Assembly: GCA_038531745.1 (NCBI GenBank)
Contig: JBCBBJ010000009.1
Coordinates: 62,001 to 126,000, forward strand
DNA length: 64,000 nucleotides
Source of the DNA: CALLPQ01 sp038531745
GTDB taxonomy: Bacteria > Pseudomonadota > Alphaproteobacteria > Caulobacterales > Parvularculaceae
Reading direction: 5' to 3'
The notes under the pieces were generated by a model that searched no databases, was not told where the DNA came from, and saw nothing but the letters and a program-made list of their open reading frames with translations. Each line of letters begins with the position of its first letter. Within the stretch, counting starts at the first letter, position 1. Both the position numbers and the translations under genes were made by a program. Shown here one piece after another: positions 27,681 to 37,273 of this stretch.

Positions 27681-28271
27681 ATGGGAACGGTAAAAGAGGC
27701 TTTGTCGATATTTTGGCGCCGGGCCATGGCCATTTGGCTGGTTATTGCGTTGCTATTCACCGCCGGTTGTATGGGCGGACCGTCCTATCGCGATGCCACC
27801 GTACCGCTGGAAACCGCCGCAAATGTGGATCTTGACCGATATCTGGGCAAATGGTTCGAGATTGCGCGCCTGCCCAATCGGTTTGAGAAAAACTGCGAGG
27901 CAGTGACGGCGCGATATGACCGGCGCAAGGACGGCAAGATCCTTGTGGTCAACACATGCCGGAAAGGCGGCGTTGACGGACCGGCCGATAGTGCCATTGG
28001 CCGGGCAAAGGTCGTCGACACCACCACCAATGCCAAACTCAAGGTCAGCTTTTTCGGCCCCTTCTGGGGGGACTATTGGATTTTGGATGTGGACCCTGAT
28101 TATCGCATTGCCCTTGTGGGGGAGCCGTCAGGAAAATATTTGTGGATATTGGCGCGCACACCCACCTTGGCACCAGAAGACCGGGAACTCGCCCTGCGCA
28201 AGTTACGGGGCTTTGGGTACGATACGAATGCGCTGTACTTCACACGCCAACCACCCGGCGGCGGGCAATAG
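27681..28271 (+). CDS. blc: Outer-membrane lipocalin lipoprotein (Blc type)
   Basis: Bacterial lipocalins such as Blc are lipoproteins that bind fatty acids or lysophospholipids. The 196-residue protein has a signal peptide with lipobox LLFTAGC and the lipocalin signature DRYLGKWFEIARLPNRFE. NCEAVTARYD follows, then later KVSFFGPFWGDYWILDVD and YLWILARTP. ATG 27681 lies 5 bases after GGAGG; the longer frame upstream is rejected. It is divergent from the yfgM-like gene and converges with the large AsmA-like gene. Confidence 0.9.
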   Translation: MGTVKEALSIFWRRAMAIWLVIALLFTAGCMGGPSYRDATVPLETAANVDLDRYLGKWFEIARLPNRFEKNCEAVTARYDRRKDGKILVVNTCRKGGVDGPADSAIGRAKVVDTTTNAKLKVSFFGPFWGDYWILDVDPDYRIALVGEPSGKYLWILARTPTLAPEDRELALRKLRGFGYDTNALYFTRQPPGGGQ

Positions 28272-28326
28272 GCAATTTTTTGGTTAGAACTGATCACTGG
28301 ACAAGTCTCCCCAAGCCTCGGGGCCA

Positions 28327-31300
28327 TTATGGAGGATCGGTCAAGATATCTTCATTTTCAAAGGCTCGGCGCAATACCCCCGGCGCCAATGCTGACAAGG
28401 GCTTGATGGTCACCATAGGCGCGGTCACCTCCCCCGTAATCTCGTAGGAAACCGCGAGGAGCCCTTCCCCTTTTCGATTCACCAATAACGGTCCGATCAG
28501 CGGTGTGTTCCCCAAAATCGCGTTGATCTGATAAATCGGCGCCAGCGCCCCGGCGAGGGCAACGCCGGTGCCATCAAGACCGATGGTGCCCGCCGCCGAC
28601 AAACCAACAGACGGCCCCACGGCGTTAGCCTCACTAATGTCGATTTTACCGTCGCTGATCTCAAACAGGGCCTCCACCGATTGAAGGGCGATACCCTGGT
28701 CACTCATCAAGTCGGCCAAAGCTTCCAAAGAACCAGCTGCGAAAAGCTTTGCCAACATCGGCGCGTCAACCACCTGGAGCCCCCGCGCTGCGAGTGTGCC
28801 GCCAATGGGCCCGCCGGGTCTGTTAGCGAGGGCGAGCGTCATTTGACCAGCCCCGCCGCGCAGCGAGGTGAGCCCGAAAATGCCGCGCATTAGATCGCCA
28901 ATATTTGTAGTCTCGGCAACAACCGTTCGCTGCACCGGGGGTGACTTTTCGCTATCCGGGCTCGATGTGGCGTCGGCCGGATCGCTGGACAACAGCACCG
29001 ACAAGGGCCGACGGTCGGCGTCAAAACCTGACAAGTTCAAGACCTTTAGATTTTGGGAATCATGGACAATGTCGAGCGATGCATCAGCAAGCGAAATACC
29101 ATTGCGCAATTCCAACCTGTCAAACCGCAACCGCGCCTTCATCCCCCGGCCCCAATCATTCGCAGCACCTTCTTGCCCATCCTCAACTGTCCCCTTGCCC
29201 GTATTGGTGCCAAGATCGGGGTTAGATAAAAACCGCTCAACAACCGGGCCTAAATTGATAAAGCTGCCCGACACGAGGGCTTCTAAGGCTTCCCCGCGCG
29301 CTCGGCTCGCCTCAAAAGAAAAATCTGCATAGCGATCAATCGCCACGACAGGCATGGCAAGCCCGGCGAGACGCCCGTCGGCAAAAAGACTATAGGTACC
29401 CTGAATATCGAGCCCCTCACCGTCAATGGTGATTTCACCGCTTTGGCGACCGTCGGCACCATAGCGGATCGTCAGATCAAGGGCCGTTAGCACACCTGGC
29501 TGTTTGCGCCACGCGAGATCATCAAGCGTAAGGGTGGCATCCGAAAAATCTGCGGCAATGTCGAGCCGTGAAAACGTCCGGTATCGCCCGCGTGCATCAA
29601 TCGCCAGATCAACCGGTCCGGCAAGGACGGATCGCGTCGGGATGCCCAATAGGTCAGCCGTAGATGCATCAAATCGACCCGCCAGGGTCAAGCGCGAAGG
29701 ATCACGGCTGGCCGTAAAGTCCTGCGACCACACAATGTCAACGGGCGTTACCCCAAGCCGGGCGGTCCCGGCAATGGACAATCCGCCATCAGACAAATCC
29801 ATGGTACCGACCGCATCGGTAAGGTCGAGGTCCTGCCAAGCTTCCAGTAGAATTAGATTTTCAAACGCCGCCGTTCCATCATAGCTAAAGCGCGGCTTGT
29901 CTTGTTGCCAATCGGGACGCCGGATCACGGTCATGTCCACAGCAGCATCGCCCGAAATCTGCGTTGGCTTTAAGCCTGATGCCTGAAGAAGTGAGAGAGG
30001 TTTTTCATTGATAAGGCGCAACATATCGGTCGCCTCACCCCTCGCCGCAAATGAGAATATCTGCCCGCCACCCCGCGGCGAAAATTGCGGTAGGGTTACA
30101 GCTCCCTTTGAAAAATTAACGGGCCCAGCAGCGCCGCGGTCAACAGCGATCTCTAGTTTGTTCCCATAAAGACGACCGTTACCCCGGGCACGGGTGAGCG
30201 GTGTCATGCCCGGAATAATTTCCGCATCAACATTCAGCACGTCAAAGCTCAAGAACAAACTGTCATTGGGAATAAAGCCAAGGCTCGACTTTACACCCGG
30301 GGCCATGTCCATGGTGAAGAAAAGATTTTCCGCATACCCCTCTTTAATCCGGCGACTGACCCAACCGCGTGCGCGCGGCGCAAGGCTGACCGGCCAAAGT
30401 GCCATCAACCGCTCCTTGCCGATGCGCCCTGATGTTTTGAGATTTGCTTTTAACCCAGGTGATTGTGGTGGGCCATCGGTTTGGGGGTTCTGGAAGGAGA
30501 ATGACCCGTCAAAGCCGATATCATCTGTGGTCACCGCAATCTGGTCGAGAATGATTGCCTGGCGCCCCAAAATCGTGCCCGCCGCCTTGATTTCATTTGC
30601 CCCAAAAGGTTCGGCGAAAAATCCGGGAAGAGATAACACCGTCTCCCCGGCTCGAAGATCAAAGCGCACAGCATTTGTATTTCTTGGAAGCGTTGCTGTT
30701 CCCGTCAAATCGGTGGTAAGCGCCGGGCCTTTGACAGATAGATTGTCCAGGGTAAGGGTACTCGGGTCGCCCGCATAGGAACCGTTTGCAGCAAAGTACT
30801 CAACCGCAGGACCGGCACCATCCAGCCCCATGGCGGTGAGGCCCATGGTGCCCGGCGCGCCACGCAAGTCGAACAGAGCTGATTTGACCGTCCCCGCCGG
30901 ACCAAGCGATGCTGTCATTTCACCAGAAACAGAGCGAGGAAGCGGAATGGCCTCTGCCCCCCCAAAATGGGCCACGACCTTCGCGAGCGGAAACTCCTCA
31001 AAAATAAGCTTAACCGGGGTTTCAGGATCACTGCCTGCAGTTTCCTGCTCCAGGCGGAGATTTATCAATCCTGCTGCTTCACTTGATTGTACGGGTAGGG
31101 ACAAATCAAAAAGGCCCGTACTCTTTTTGTAATTGATCCCACCGCCAGATACTCGCAGCGATTGCTCCTCCGATGTAAAATCGATGTAAATCTTGCCGAC
31201 TTGCGCCTCATCAAGCGCACTGTTGTAAATACTCTTTCTCAGTCGGCTGACAATTGACTGAAATGATATCATCATGTGCGCTGCGGGGGCGGCATCTGAT

Positions 31301-31728
31301 CGGGTATTGGGCGATTTTCCCACCATCTGATCGGAAACAACAACCGATAATTGATCCAGATGGACACGCCGCAAGGCGCTTACCCCGTGGCGCAGTCCAG
31401 CCTTATCGAACCAGAGGATAAGCTGCGGCGTACGCAGTGTCAGTGCTTCGTCATTATGACGAATATCAAGATCGTCGATGGTCAACCGATAACGCGATCC
31501 ATTATCCCGTTCGGTTTGTATGCGAATTTGCCCTGTGTATACGGCAGAGGCGGGTGGCAGCTTTGCTTCTATGGCGCGGTGGATAACCGGTTGAAGGATA
31601 GCAAGGTCAACTTCGCCGCGTTCCGCCTGCCAAATCATCCACGCCCCCAATGCCAGTACAATCGCCATGGAGGCACCGATCACCTCCAAACCGATAAGGG
31701 CAACGAAACGCAGATTAGGTTTCTTCAC
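28327..31728 (-). CDS. AsmA/YhdP-like large envelope protein (DUF3971)
   Basis: This 1133-residue protein has one N-terminal membrane helix (ALIGLEVIGASMAIVLALGAW) and a very long periplasmic region of repeated beta-strand pattern. It belongs with YhdP/TamB/AsmA proteins, which are thought to form hydrophobic grooves that carry phospholipids between membranes. A DUF3971-like part lies in the middle (about 350-800), and an AsmA-type C-terminal part (GTIGLDGTGVALAG, NAILGNTPLIGPLL) is at the end. The start GTG 31728 is chosen because it precedes the helix; the ribosome site is weak and a TTG 21 codons upstream is possible. Confidence 0.87.
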   Translation of the reverse strand: MKKPNLRFVALIGLEVIGASMAIVLALGAWMIWQAERGEVDLAILQPVIHRAIEAKLPPASAVYTGQIRIQTERDNGSRYRLTIDDLDIRHNDEALTLRTPQLILWFDKAGLRHGVSALRRVHLDQLSVVVSDQMVGKSPNTRSDAAPAAHMMISFQSIVSRLRKSIYNSALDEAQVGKIYIDFTSEEQSLRVSGGGINYKKSTGLFDLSLPVQSSEAAGLINLRLEQETAGSDPETPVKLIFEEFPLAKVVAHFGGAEAIPLPRSVSGEMTASLGPAGTVKSALFDLRGAPGTMGLTAMGLDGAGPAVEYFAANGSYAGDPSTLTLDNLSVKGPALTTDLTGTATLPRNTNAVRFDLRAGETVLSLPGFFAEPFGANEIKAAGTILGRQAIILDQIAVTTDDIGFDGSFSFQNPQTDGPPQSPGLKANLKTSGRIGKERLMALWPVSLAPRARGWVSRRIKEGYAENLFFTMDMAPGVKSSLGFIPNDSLFLSFDVLNVDAEIIPGMTPLTRARGNGRLYGNKLEIAVDRGAAGPVNFSKGAVTLPQFSPRGGGQIFSFAARGEATDMLRLINEKPLSLLQASGLKPTQISGDAAVDMTVIRRPDWQQDKPRFSYDGTAAFENLILLEAWQDLDLTDAVGTMDLSDGGLSIAGTARLGVTPVDIVWSQDFTASRDPSRLTLAGRFDASTADLLGIPTRSVLAGPVDLAIDARGRYRTFSRLDIAADFSDATLTLDDLAWRKQPGVLTALDLTIRYGADGRQSGEITIDGEGLDIQGTYSLFADGRLAGLAMPVVAIDRYADFSFEASRARGEALEALVSGSFINLGPVVERFLSNPDLGTNTGKGTVEDGQEGAANDWGRGMKARLRFDRLELRNGISLADASLDIVHDSQNLKVLNLSGFDADRRPLSVLLSSDPADATSSPDSEKSPPVQRTVVAETTNIGDLMRGIFGLTSLRGGAGQMTLALANRPGGPIGGTLAARGLQVVDAPMLAKLFAAGSLEALADLMSDQGIALQSVEALFEISDGKIDISEANAVGPSVGLSAAGTIGLDGTGVALAGALAPIYQINAILGNTPLIGPLLVNRKGEGLLAVSYEITGEVTAPMVTIKPLSALAPGVLRRAFENEDILTDPP

Positions 31729-31892
31729 AAAAATACTCTGTCTACAGCCTACTATCAGGTAGAGTGAAGCTCTTACCCGAAAACCGCCCAACCTGCGGCA
31801 CCTTCAGCATCAGAGTTTCATATTGTGTCGCGCAATACAAATAGGTACGTCAAGGCAACCGCGCATGCAGCAACCCGCAGGAGAATACCCCC

Positions 31893-32360
31893 ATGGCAAC
31901 ACTCGAAGAAGGCAAAAAGGCCCCCGCATTTACCTTGCCCACCGACGGTGACGGCACGGTGTCGCTGAAAGACTTCAGGGGCCAGAATGTTGTTGTCTAT
32001 TTCTACCCCAAGGATGACACCCCCGGCTGCACCAAACAGGCGATTGGGTTCACTGAACTTCAAGACGCGTTCGCCGAAGCCGATACACAGATCATTGGCA
32101 TTTCCAAGGACCCCGTGGCCAAGCACGATAAATTCAAAGCAAAGCACGATCTTGGGATTATCCTCGCCTCCGATGCGGACAGCGACGTGACCGAGAAGTT
32201 TGGGAGCTGGGTCGAAAAAAGCATGTATGGCAAAACTTATATGGGGATCGATCGGTCGACTTTCCTGATCGACGGCACCGGCAAGATCCGCCAGATCTGG
32301 CGCAAGGTCCGCGTAAAGGATCATGTGGCGGCGGTTTTAGAAGCGGCCAAAGCACTTTAA
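31893..32360 (+). CDS. bcp: Peroxiredoxin of the Bcp/PrxQ family, one-Cys form
   Basis: Bcp reduces hydroperoxides. The 155-residue protein has the peroxidatic Cys46 in DTPGCTKQAIGF. The resolving Cys five residues later in E. coli Bcp is replaced by Ile51, and no other Cys is present, so it must use an outside thiol. AGGAG lies 9 bases before ATG 31893. A GC-rich stem follows the stop (CCCGGTG-gcat-CGCCGGG, 32364-32381) without a clear T-run, so it is only a weak terminator. It is divergent from the AsmA-like gene and is followed by the DUF455 gene 51 bases later. Confidence 0.93.
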   Translation: MATLEEGKKAPAFTLPTDGDGTVSLKDFRGQNVVVYFYPKDDTPGCTKQAIGFTELQDAFAEADTQIIGISKDPVAKHDKFKAKHDLGIILASDADSDVTEKFGSWVEKSMYGKTYMGIDRSTFLIDGTGKIRQIWRKVRVKDHVAAVLEAAKAL

Positions 32361-32411
32361 TACCCCGGTGGCATCGCCGGGATTTGCGGACCCGCGTGCA
32401 AGGAGAATTGA

Positions 32412-33329
32412 ATGATACCGGCAGGGACACAGGTAGGGACACTGGCAGGCATTGACCAACCGGCATTAAGTCAGATCGGTAAGCAATGCCTTGCCGTGTT
32501 GAACGCCGGTGAACCGTCGGCAAAGCTCGCGGCGGTGGGCCAATGCGCCAGTCGCTGGCTTTCAGCTCAGGCCTTCACCTTTAACGACACCGATTCTGGC
32601 GCCTTTGCCGATTGGCCGGTTGCCTCCCACCTTCCCGATATCCCCCAAAGGCCATCGCGCTTACGTCTTGTGCGGCCTGCTGATGTGCCCCGTCGGCGTT
32701 TGGGGTCTGAGGCGGGGCGGGCCAGCCTGTTGCACGCGATTGCGCATATTGAATTCAACGCCATCGATCTTGCCTTTGATATGGCGGCACGGTTTACGCC
32801 CTCTGTGGCGGCCATGGGCCTGAATTGGGAAGCCTTCCTGACCGAATGGCTAACCGTTGGGCGCGAAGAAGCCCTTCATTTTTCCTTAATCAATGACCGG
32901 CTTACCGCGTTCGGATTGGCCTATGGTGATCTGCCCGCCCATGCCGGGTTGTGGGATGCGGCGCGGCAAACTGCCGATAGTGTGCTGGCGCGTCTTGCCA
33001 TTGCGCCCATGGTGCTGGAGGCGCGGGGTCTCGATGTGACCCCAACAATGATCGAAAAGCTGCGCACGCACGGGGACCATGACAGCGCCCTGATCCTGCA
33101 ACGCATCTATGACGACGAGATCGGTCACGTGGCTATTGGCACCAGCTGGTTTGAGGGCGTGTGCGCAAAGGAAGGCAAGCAACCGCTGGAGACTTTTCAC
33201 CAATTGGTGGCTGAGCGTTTTAGCGGTCAGATCAAACCACCCTTTAACGTGGCGGGCCGCGCCGAAGCCGGTTTGGATTTTGCATTTTACGGAAGGTTGG
33301 CTCGTCAGGAGACGGAATGTCGTAAATGA
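32412..33329 (+). CDS. DUF455 ferritin-like protein
   Basis: The 305-residue protein has the ferritin-like helical pattern of DUF455. Expected metal-ligand motifs appear as HAIAHIEFNAIDLAFD, REEALHF, VLEARGLD and DDEIGHVAIG. These suggest a carboxylate-bridged di-metal site. AAGGAG lies 6 bases before ATG 32412. It follows bcp closely and may belong to the same transcript, which would fit an oxidative-stress role, but the reaction of DUF455 proteins is not established. Confidence 0.84.
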   Translation: MIPAGTQVGTLAGIDQPALSQIGKQCLAVLNAGEPSAKLAAVGQCASRWLSAQAFTFNDTDSGAFADWPVASHLPDIPQRPSRLRLVRPADVPRRRLGSEAGRASLLHAIAHIEFNAIDLAFDMAARFTPSVAAMGLNWEAFLTEWLTVGREEALHFSLINDRLTAFGLAYGDLPAHAGLWDAARQTADSVLARLAIAPMVLEARGLDVTPTMIEKLRTHGDHDSALILQRIYDDEIGHVAIGTSWFEGVCAKEGKQPLETFHQLVAERFSGQIKPPFNVAGRAEAGLDFAFYGRLARQETECRK

Positions 33330-33578
33330 TCGAAAGAAATTAACCTTTATTGCGAAGCCGCGGGGGCGCTATCGCGCCTGTCAACCGGCCCCAGCGCAAA
33401 AAAATAAGGTTATCCTGTAACAATGTGGTTGCGAAATGTTCACATATGCGGTGCTATGGACGTGCGGGGTTCATCTGAATCGGGCCTGTGGGAGGGCTGA
33501 AACGGTTCAACGCCAACGATCCTTTGGGCGATATGGCTCGTATGTTGGTAGTGTAGGGTTAAGGGGCTCAGTCGGCGC

Positions 33579-34895
33579 ATGAACCGGAAGTCGGGTCAAT
33601 TTAAACGCTCGTTCGGTCGCTTTTTCAAAGAGCGGCAGATTTATCATCGAAGCGACGGCGTTGTTCACTTTATTTCTATGTCATCCAAGACGCAGATTGC
33701 CTTGGCCATGGTGGCCACGGCAGCGCTGAGTTGGATCGCCTATGCGACAGTAAATGTTGTTTTCAAAGAGCAAATCATTGTCGCAAAGGAGCAGGAATTT
33801 CGCCTGATGGCGAATAACCACTCGCGCATAATGCTCAAGCAAGTGCGCGCCTATGACGAATTGAACATCCAGAACGCGCAGCTGCAAAAGAATATGCTGG
33901 CAGCAATGGATGAGCTTGCCGGGCGCCATCAGATGCTCCGCGCGGCGGTCTCACGAAAATCCGACGTTGATGACAGCCTTGTTACGCTGTCCGAGCGTCT
34001 TGCCGAAGCGGGCAATCCAAATGGCGCGAAACCCAAAAACGCCAATCGGGTTATGGTTGACGTAAAGCCTGGCGAGCCCACACCGCGCCAGTCGCGCACC
34101 CGAAAGCTTCAATTCAAGGCGAGCCAGGAAGCCAGCAATACACAAATCGACGTGAATCCGACCGCCGGCAATGAAGGCGCCGTCGAAGATTTGGAAAAAG
34201 CAGCCACCAGCCTCTACACCGAACAGCTTTTACTACTTGCAGAGCTGGAAGAAAGCGCATCACGCGAGGCGCAAGAATTACGGTTTGTGCTCGACGCCAC
34301 AGGCGTGAAGGCCACGAAATTCCTCACAGCCCCGAAAATTGCCAATACCGCTTTCGCCCAAGGTGGGCCCTTTATTGATATTGCCAATCTTGACACTGCC
34401 TCCCCCGTCTTCATTCAACGGGTCAACCGCACCATCAGCGTTTTGAACGAGCTCGAAGACCTGAAGGCTGCCGTTGAGCGGATCCCCCTTTCCTCACCCA
34501 GCGTGAGCGCGCGGCGGGTGACCAGCCCCTTCGGCTTTCGGCGTGACCCGTTCCACGGCAAGCTTTCGCCCCACAATGGGCTCGATTTTCAAGCCGCTTA
34601 TGGATCGCCGGTGACGGCCACCGCCCGCGGCGTTGTTCGTTTTGCGGGCTGGCGCCCTGGCTATGGCAAGACCGTTGAGGTTGACCATGGCAACGGGTTT
34701 ATGACGCGTTTTGCCCACATGCGAAAAATTTCCGTCAAAAAAGGACAAAAAGTCCAACTTCATGGTAAGGTGGGAGAATTGGGGTCGAGTGGGCGTTCGA
34801 CAGGGCCGCACATTCACTACGAAATCCATTATAATGGTAAGCCGCAAAACCCTGCGCGGTTTATCGAGGCAGGGCGGTATGTTTTCGAAAGCTAA
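33579..34895 (+). CDS. M23-family zinc metallopeptidase (LytM-like) with coiled coil
   Basis: The 438-residue protein has one membrane helix (TQIALAMVATAALSWIAYAT), a helical coiled-coil region (about 70-120 and 210-240), and a C-terminal M23 domain. The zinc motif is in SPHNGLDFQA, with the HxH in GPHIHYEIHY. Such proteins cut or regulate peptidoglycan. The downstream bactofilin gene overlaps its end by 17 bases, a pairing common in Proteobacteria and linked to cell shape. AAGGGG is 13 bases before ATG 33579, so the start is less certain than the family. The gap of 249 bases before it holds no gene that I can support. Confidence 0.9.
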   Translation: MNRKSGQFKRSFGRFFKERQIYHRSDGVVHFISMSSKTQIALAMVATAALSWIAYATVNVVFKEQIIVAKEQEFRLMANNHSRIMLKQVRAYDELNIQNAQLQKNMLAAMDELAGRHQMLRAAVSRKSDVDDSLVTLSERLAEAGNPNGAKPKNANRVMVDVKPGEPTPRQSRTRKLQFKASQEASNTQIDVNPTAGNEGAVEDLEKAATSLYTEQLLLLAELEESASREAQELRFVLDATGVKATKFLTAPKIANTAFAQGGPFIDIANLDTASPVFIQRVNRTISVLNELEDLKAAVERIPLSSPSVSARRVTSPFGFRRDPFHGKLSPHNGLDFQAAYGSPVTATARGVVRFAGWRPGYGKTVEVDHGNGFMTRFAHMRKISVKKGQKVQLHGKVGELGSSGRSTGPHIHYEIHYNGKPQNPARFIEAGRYVFES

Positions 34896-35655
34896 GTCTA
34901 AAAAAGCATCTTCAGGCGCGGCTGGCGCAGCGCCGGTGACCGAAGATACTGTTTCAAAACAAGCCAGCCCATCACAAAGCGCGAACGCGAAGTCTTCTTC
35001 CAAAAGGTCCAGTAGTATGAAGTCTCCCGGCGTCCCCTCCCTCATTTCCACCGATGTGGTGCTCGAAGGCAATCTCGTTTCCACCGGTGAAGTTCAATTT
35101 GACGGCAATATCACCGGCAATATTCGCGCAGCTTCTTTGATCATTGGCGAAAAAGCCACCGTAAAGGGCGAAGTTGCATGCGAGGCCGTCACCGTGCGTG
35201 GCCGCGTGGTAGGCATGGTTCGGGCCCGTAATGTGGCGCTCGCCTCAACTGCCCATATCGAAGGCGATATCATGCATTCGTCCTTGTCGGTGGAACCTGG
35301 CGCCCATTTCGACGGCAATTGCCGCCACTCCGATGATCCGTTGTCTGATGATGCGGCGCGGGCCTTCGACCGCCCTGCCGGCACCAACCCGTCTGCACCC
35401 CGCCCCGCCCCCTCAGCACCGAGCGGGTCAACGGCGGAAACGACAACCATGGCGCCCGCTCCTGTTGCGCACGCCCAACCACAAACCGCCGTTCCCTCTC
35501 TCGATGAGGCGCTTGTGCGTCCCACGGCGCGGGCAACTGGTCTTGGTGATCATAATGGGCCGGGCTTTCCGCCACGCGCGGCGTCGAACGGTGACGCCGC
35601 CGGTCAGGGTGGTGCGTCTTCTTTTATGGTTAAGAACCGCTCACCGCTGCGCTAA
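34879..35655 (+). CDS. Bactofilin-family cytoskeletal protein
   Basis: Bactofilins form filaments from a right-handed beta-helix core. The 258-residue protein has a Lys/Ser-rich N-terminal arm (about 1-50) and the bactofilin core (about 53-155: ISTDVVLEGNLVSTGEVQFD, GNITGNIRAASLIIGEKATV, VRGRVVGMVRARNVAL). A Pro/Ala-rich, probably disordered C-terminus follows. ATG 34879 overlaps the end of the M23 gene, so they are coupled; the pair is expected to direct peptidoglycan remodelling at a specific site. A possible hairpin overlaps the stop (GCTGCGC-taaggctc-GCGCAGC, 35646-35667). Confidence 0.93.
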   Translation: MFSKAKSKKASSGAAGAAPVTEDTVSKQASPSQSANAKSSSKRSSSMKSPGVPSLISTDVVLEGNLVSTGEVQFDGNITGNIRAASLIIGEKATVKGEVACEAVTVRGRVVGMVRARNVALASTAHIEGDIMHSSLSVEPGAHFDGNCRHSDDPLSDDAARAFDRPAGTNPSAPRPAPSAPSGSTAETTTMAPAPVAHAQPQTAVPSLDEALVRPTARATGLGDHNGPGFPPRAASNGDAAGQGGASSFMVKNRSPLR

Positions 35656-35778
35656 GGCTCGCGCAGCAGATTTGGGGCTGGCACGCACAAGCGACCTAAG
35701 ATCACGTGTGCCAACGTCAGCATTTTCAAAATTAATCGATCGTTTTCGGGCGCGCAAATTGTGTGCCTGATTGATTTA

Positions 35779-35795
35779 TGGCCCGCATCGGGCCA
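35779..35795 (+). promoter_or_regulatory. Perfect hairpin in the pyk leader
   Basis: TGGCCCG-CAT-CGGGCCA: seven paired bases with a 3-base loop, 35 bases before the pyk start. It lacks a T-run, so it is not a simple terminator; it could be an operator or a structured leader. Seen by eye only. Confidence 0.4.
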
Positions 35796-35830
35796 GCCTC
35801 TTGGCACTATTTTAGCCAGAGAGATCGCCC

Positions 35831-37252
35831 ATGCGTAATCGGTTTTGTAAAATCGTTGCTACCGTTGGCCCTGCCAGCTGGTCCCCGGCCATGCTGGCCC
35901 TGCTTAACAAGGCAGGCGTCGATATTTTTCGCCTGAATATGAGCCATGGTGATCATGCAAAAACAAAGGCGGTGGCCGACGCGCTACGGATCCTGGAAAA
36001 GGAAACCGGCACCCCAATCGGCGTTTTTGCCGACCTACAAGGGCCGAAGATCCGTACCGGGACGTTGAAAGATGACGGGATCAAACTTGGCTATGGCGAC
36101 GAGTACCGGCTGATCAACGCGGCCGCAACCGACGCCGCAGACGTTATCACGATCCCCCATCAAGAGCTGCTGGATGTGCTGGAGCCTGGCGATATTCTAA
36201 AACTAGACGACGGCAAATTGCAGATCACGATTGTCCGCCGCGATGGTGACGCCATCATCGCCCGCGCCGATACGCCGGGGCTCCTCACCAATAAAAAAGG
36301 GATCAATGTTCCAGGTCGCCAATTGCCCATCTCTGCTCTAACCGAGAAAGACCGAGCTGACCTGGAGCATGCTAAGGCAATCGGTATTGACTTTATTGCC
36401 CTTTCTTTTGTTCAGCGTCCGGAAGATGTTGATGAGGCGCGCGCTCTTATTGGTGCCGACATCGGGATCATTTCAAAAATCGAAAAACCCTCTGCTGTTG
36501 ATCATATCGATGCGATCATTGAGCGGTCAGACGCGATCATGGTGGCGCGGGGCGATCTTGGCGTCGAGTGCGCTGCCGAAGATGTGCCGCTTATCCAGCG
36601 TCAGATCATCCGCAAATGTCGCGCGGCAGGCAAACCGGTGATTGTTGCGACGCACATGCTGGAATCCATGGTTGATTCCATCGCACCAACCCGCGCCGAA
36701 GCCTCCGATGTTTCCAATGCTGTTTATCAGGGTGCTGATGCGGTAATGCTGTCCGCGGAAACGGCGGTTGGCCGTCACCCGGCCTCCGCCGTGGCCATCA
36801 TGGATAGGATCATTGCGGCCACCGAAAAAGACCCGGATAGCCATTCATATACCCTCGTCGATATTGAACGGCGAGACCATACAACCGCGGATGCAATAAC
36901 GCTCAGTGCCCGGTCAATCGCTGAGACCATCGATTGCCAGCTTGCTGTTGCCTATACAAAAACCGGTTCTACTGCGCGGCGACTGTCACGCGATCGCCCG
37001 CGATGCACCATTATCGCTGCGACGCCAGATACCCATGTGGCCCGTCAGCTTTGCTTGTTCTGGGGCCTTGCCCCTTTCGTCACTGATGATATCGAAGATT
37101 TCAGCGAGATGATCCACAAGGCCGATAGCCTCGCGGTGAGTGTGGGCGGTAGTGTTGGTGACCGGATGATTGTTGTGGCGGGATATCCCTTTGGCCGCAA
37201 AGGCAAGACCAATACACTCAAAATTGCGCGTATTGGCTCTGTTGTAGAATAG
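35831..37252 (+). CDS. pyk: Pyruvate kinase
   Basis: Pyruvate kinase makes pyruvate and ATP from phosphoenolpyruvate and ADP. The 473-residue protein has the usual opening (KIVATVGPASWS, FRLNMSHGDH), the ADLQGPKIRTG loop, the active-site IISKIEKPSAV segment, and MVARGDLGVE. The C-terminal regulatory domain is full length. ATG 35831 is 175 bases after the bactofilin gene, so pyk likely has its own promoter. Function is secure. Confidence 0.97.
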   Translation: MRNRFCKIVATVGPASWSPAMLALLNKAGVDIFRLNMSHGDHAKTKAVADALRILEKETGTPIGVFADLQGPKIRTGTLKDDGIKLGYGDEYRLINAAATDAADVITIPHQELLDVLEPGDILKLDDGKLQITIVRRDGDAIIARADTPGLLTNKKGINVPGRQLPISALTEKDRADLEHAKAIGIDFIALSFVQRPEDVDEARALIGADIGIISKIEKPSAVDHIDAIIERSDAIMVARGDLGVECAAEDVPLIQRQIIRKCRAAGKPVIVATHMLESMVDSIAPTRAEASDVSNAVYQGADAVMLSAETAVGRHPASAVAIMDRIIAATEKDPDSHSYTLVDIERRDHTTADAITLSARSIAETIDCQLAVAYTKTGSTARRLSRDRPRCTIIAATPDTHVARQLCLFWGLAPFVTDDIEDFSEMIHKADSLAVSVGGSVGDRMIVVAGYPFGRKGKTNTLKIARIGSVVE

Positions 37253-37273
37253 TCATTTCACGAACCACCCCTG

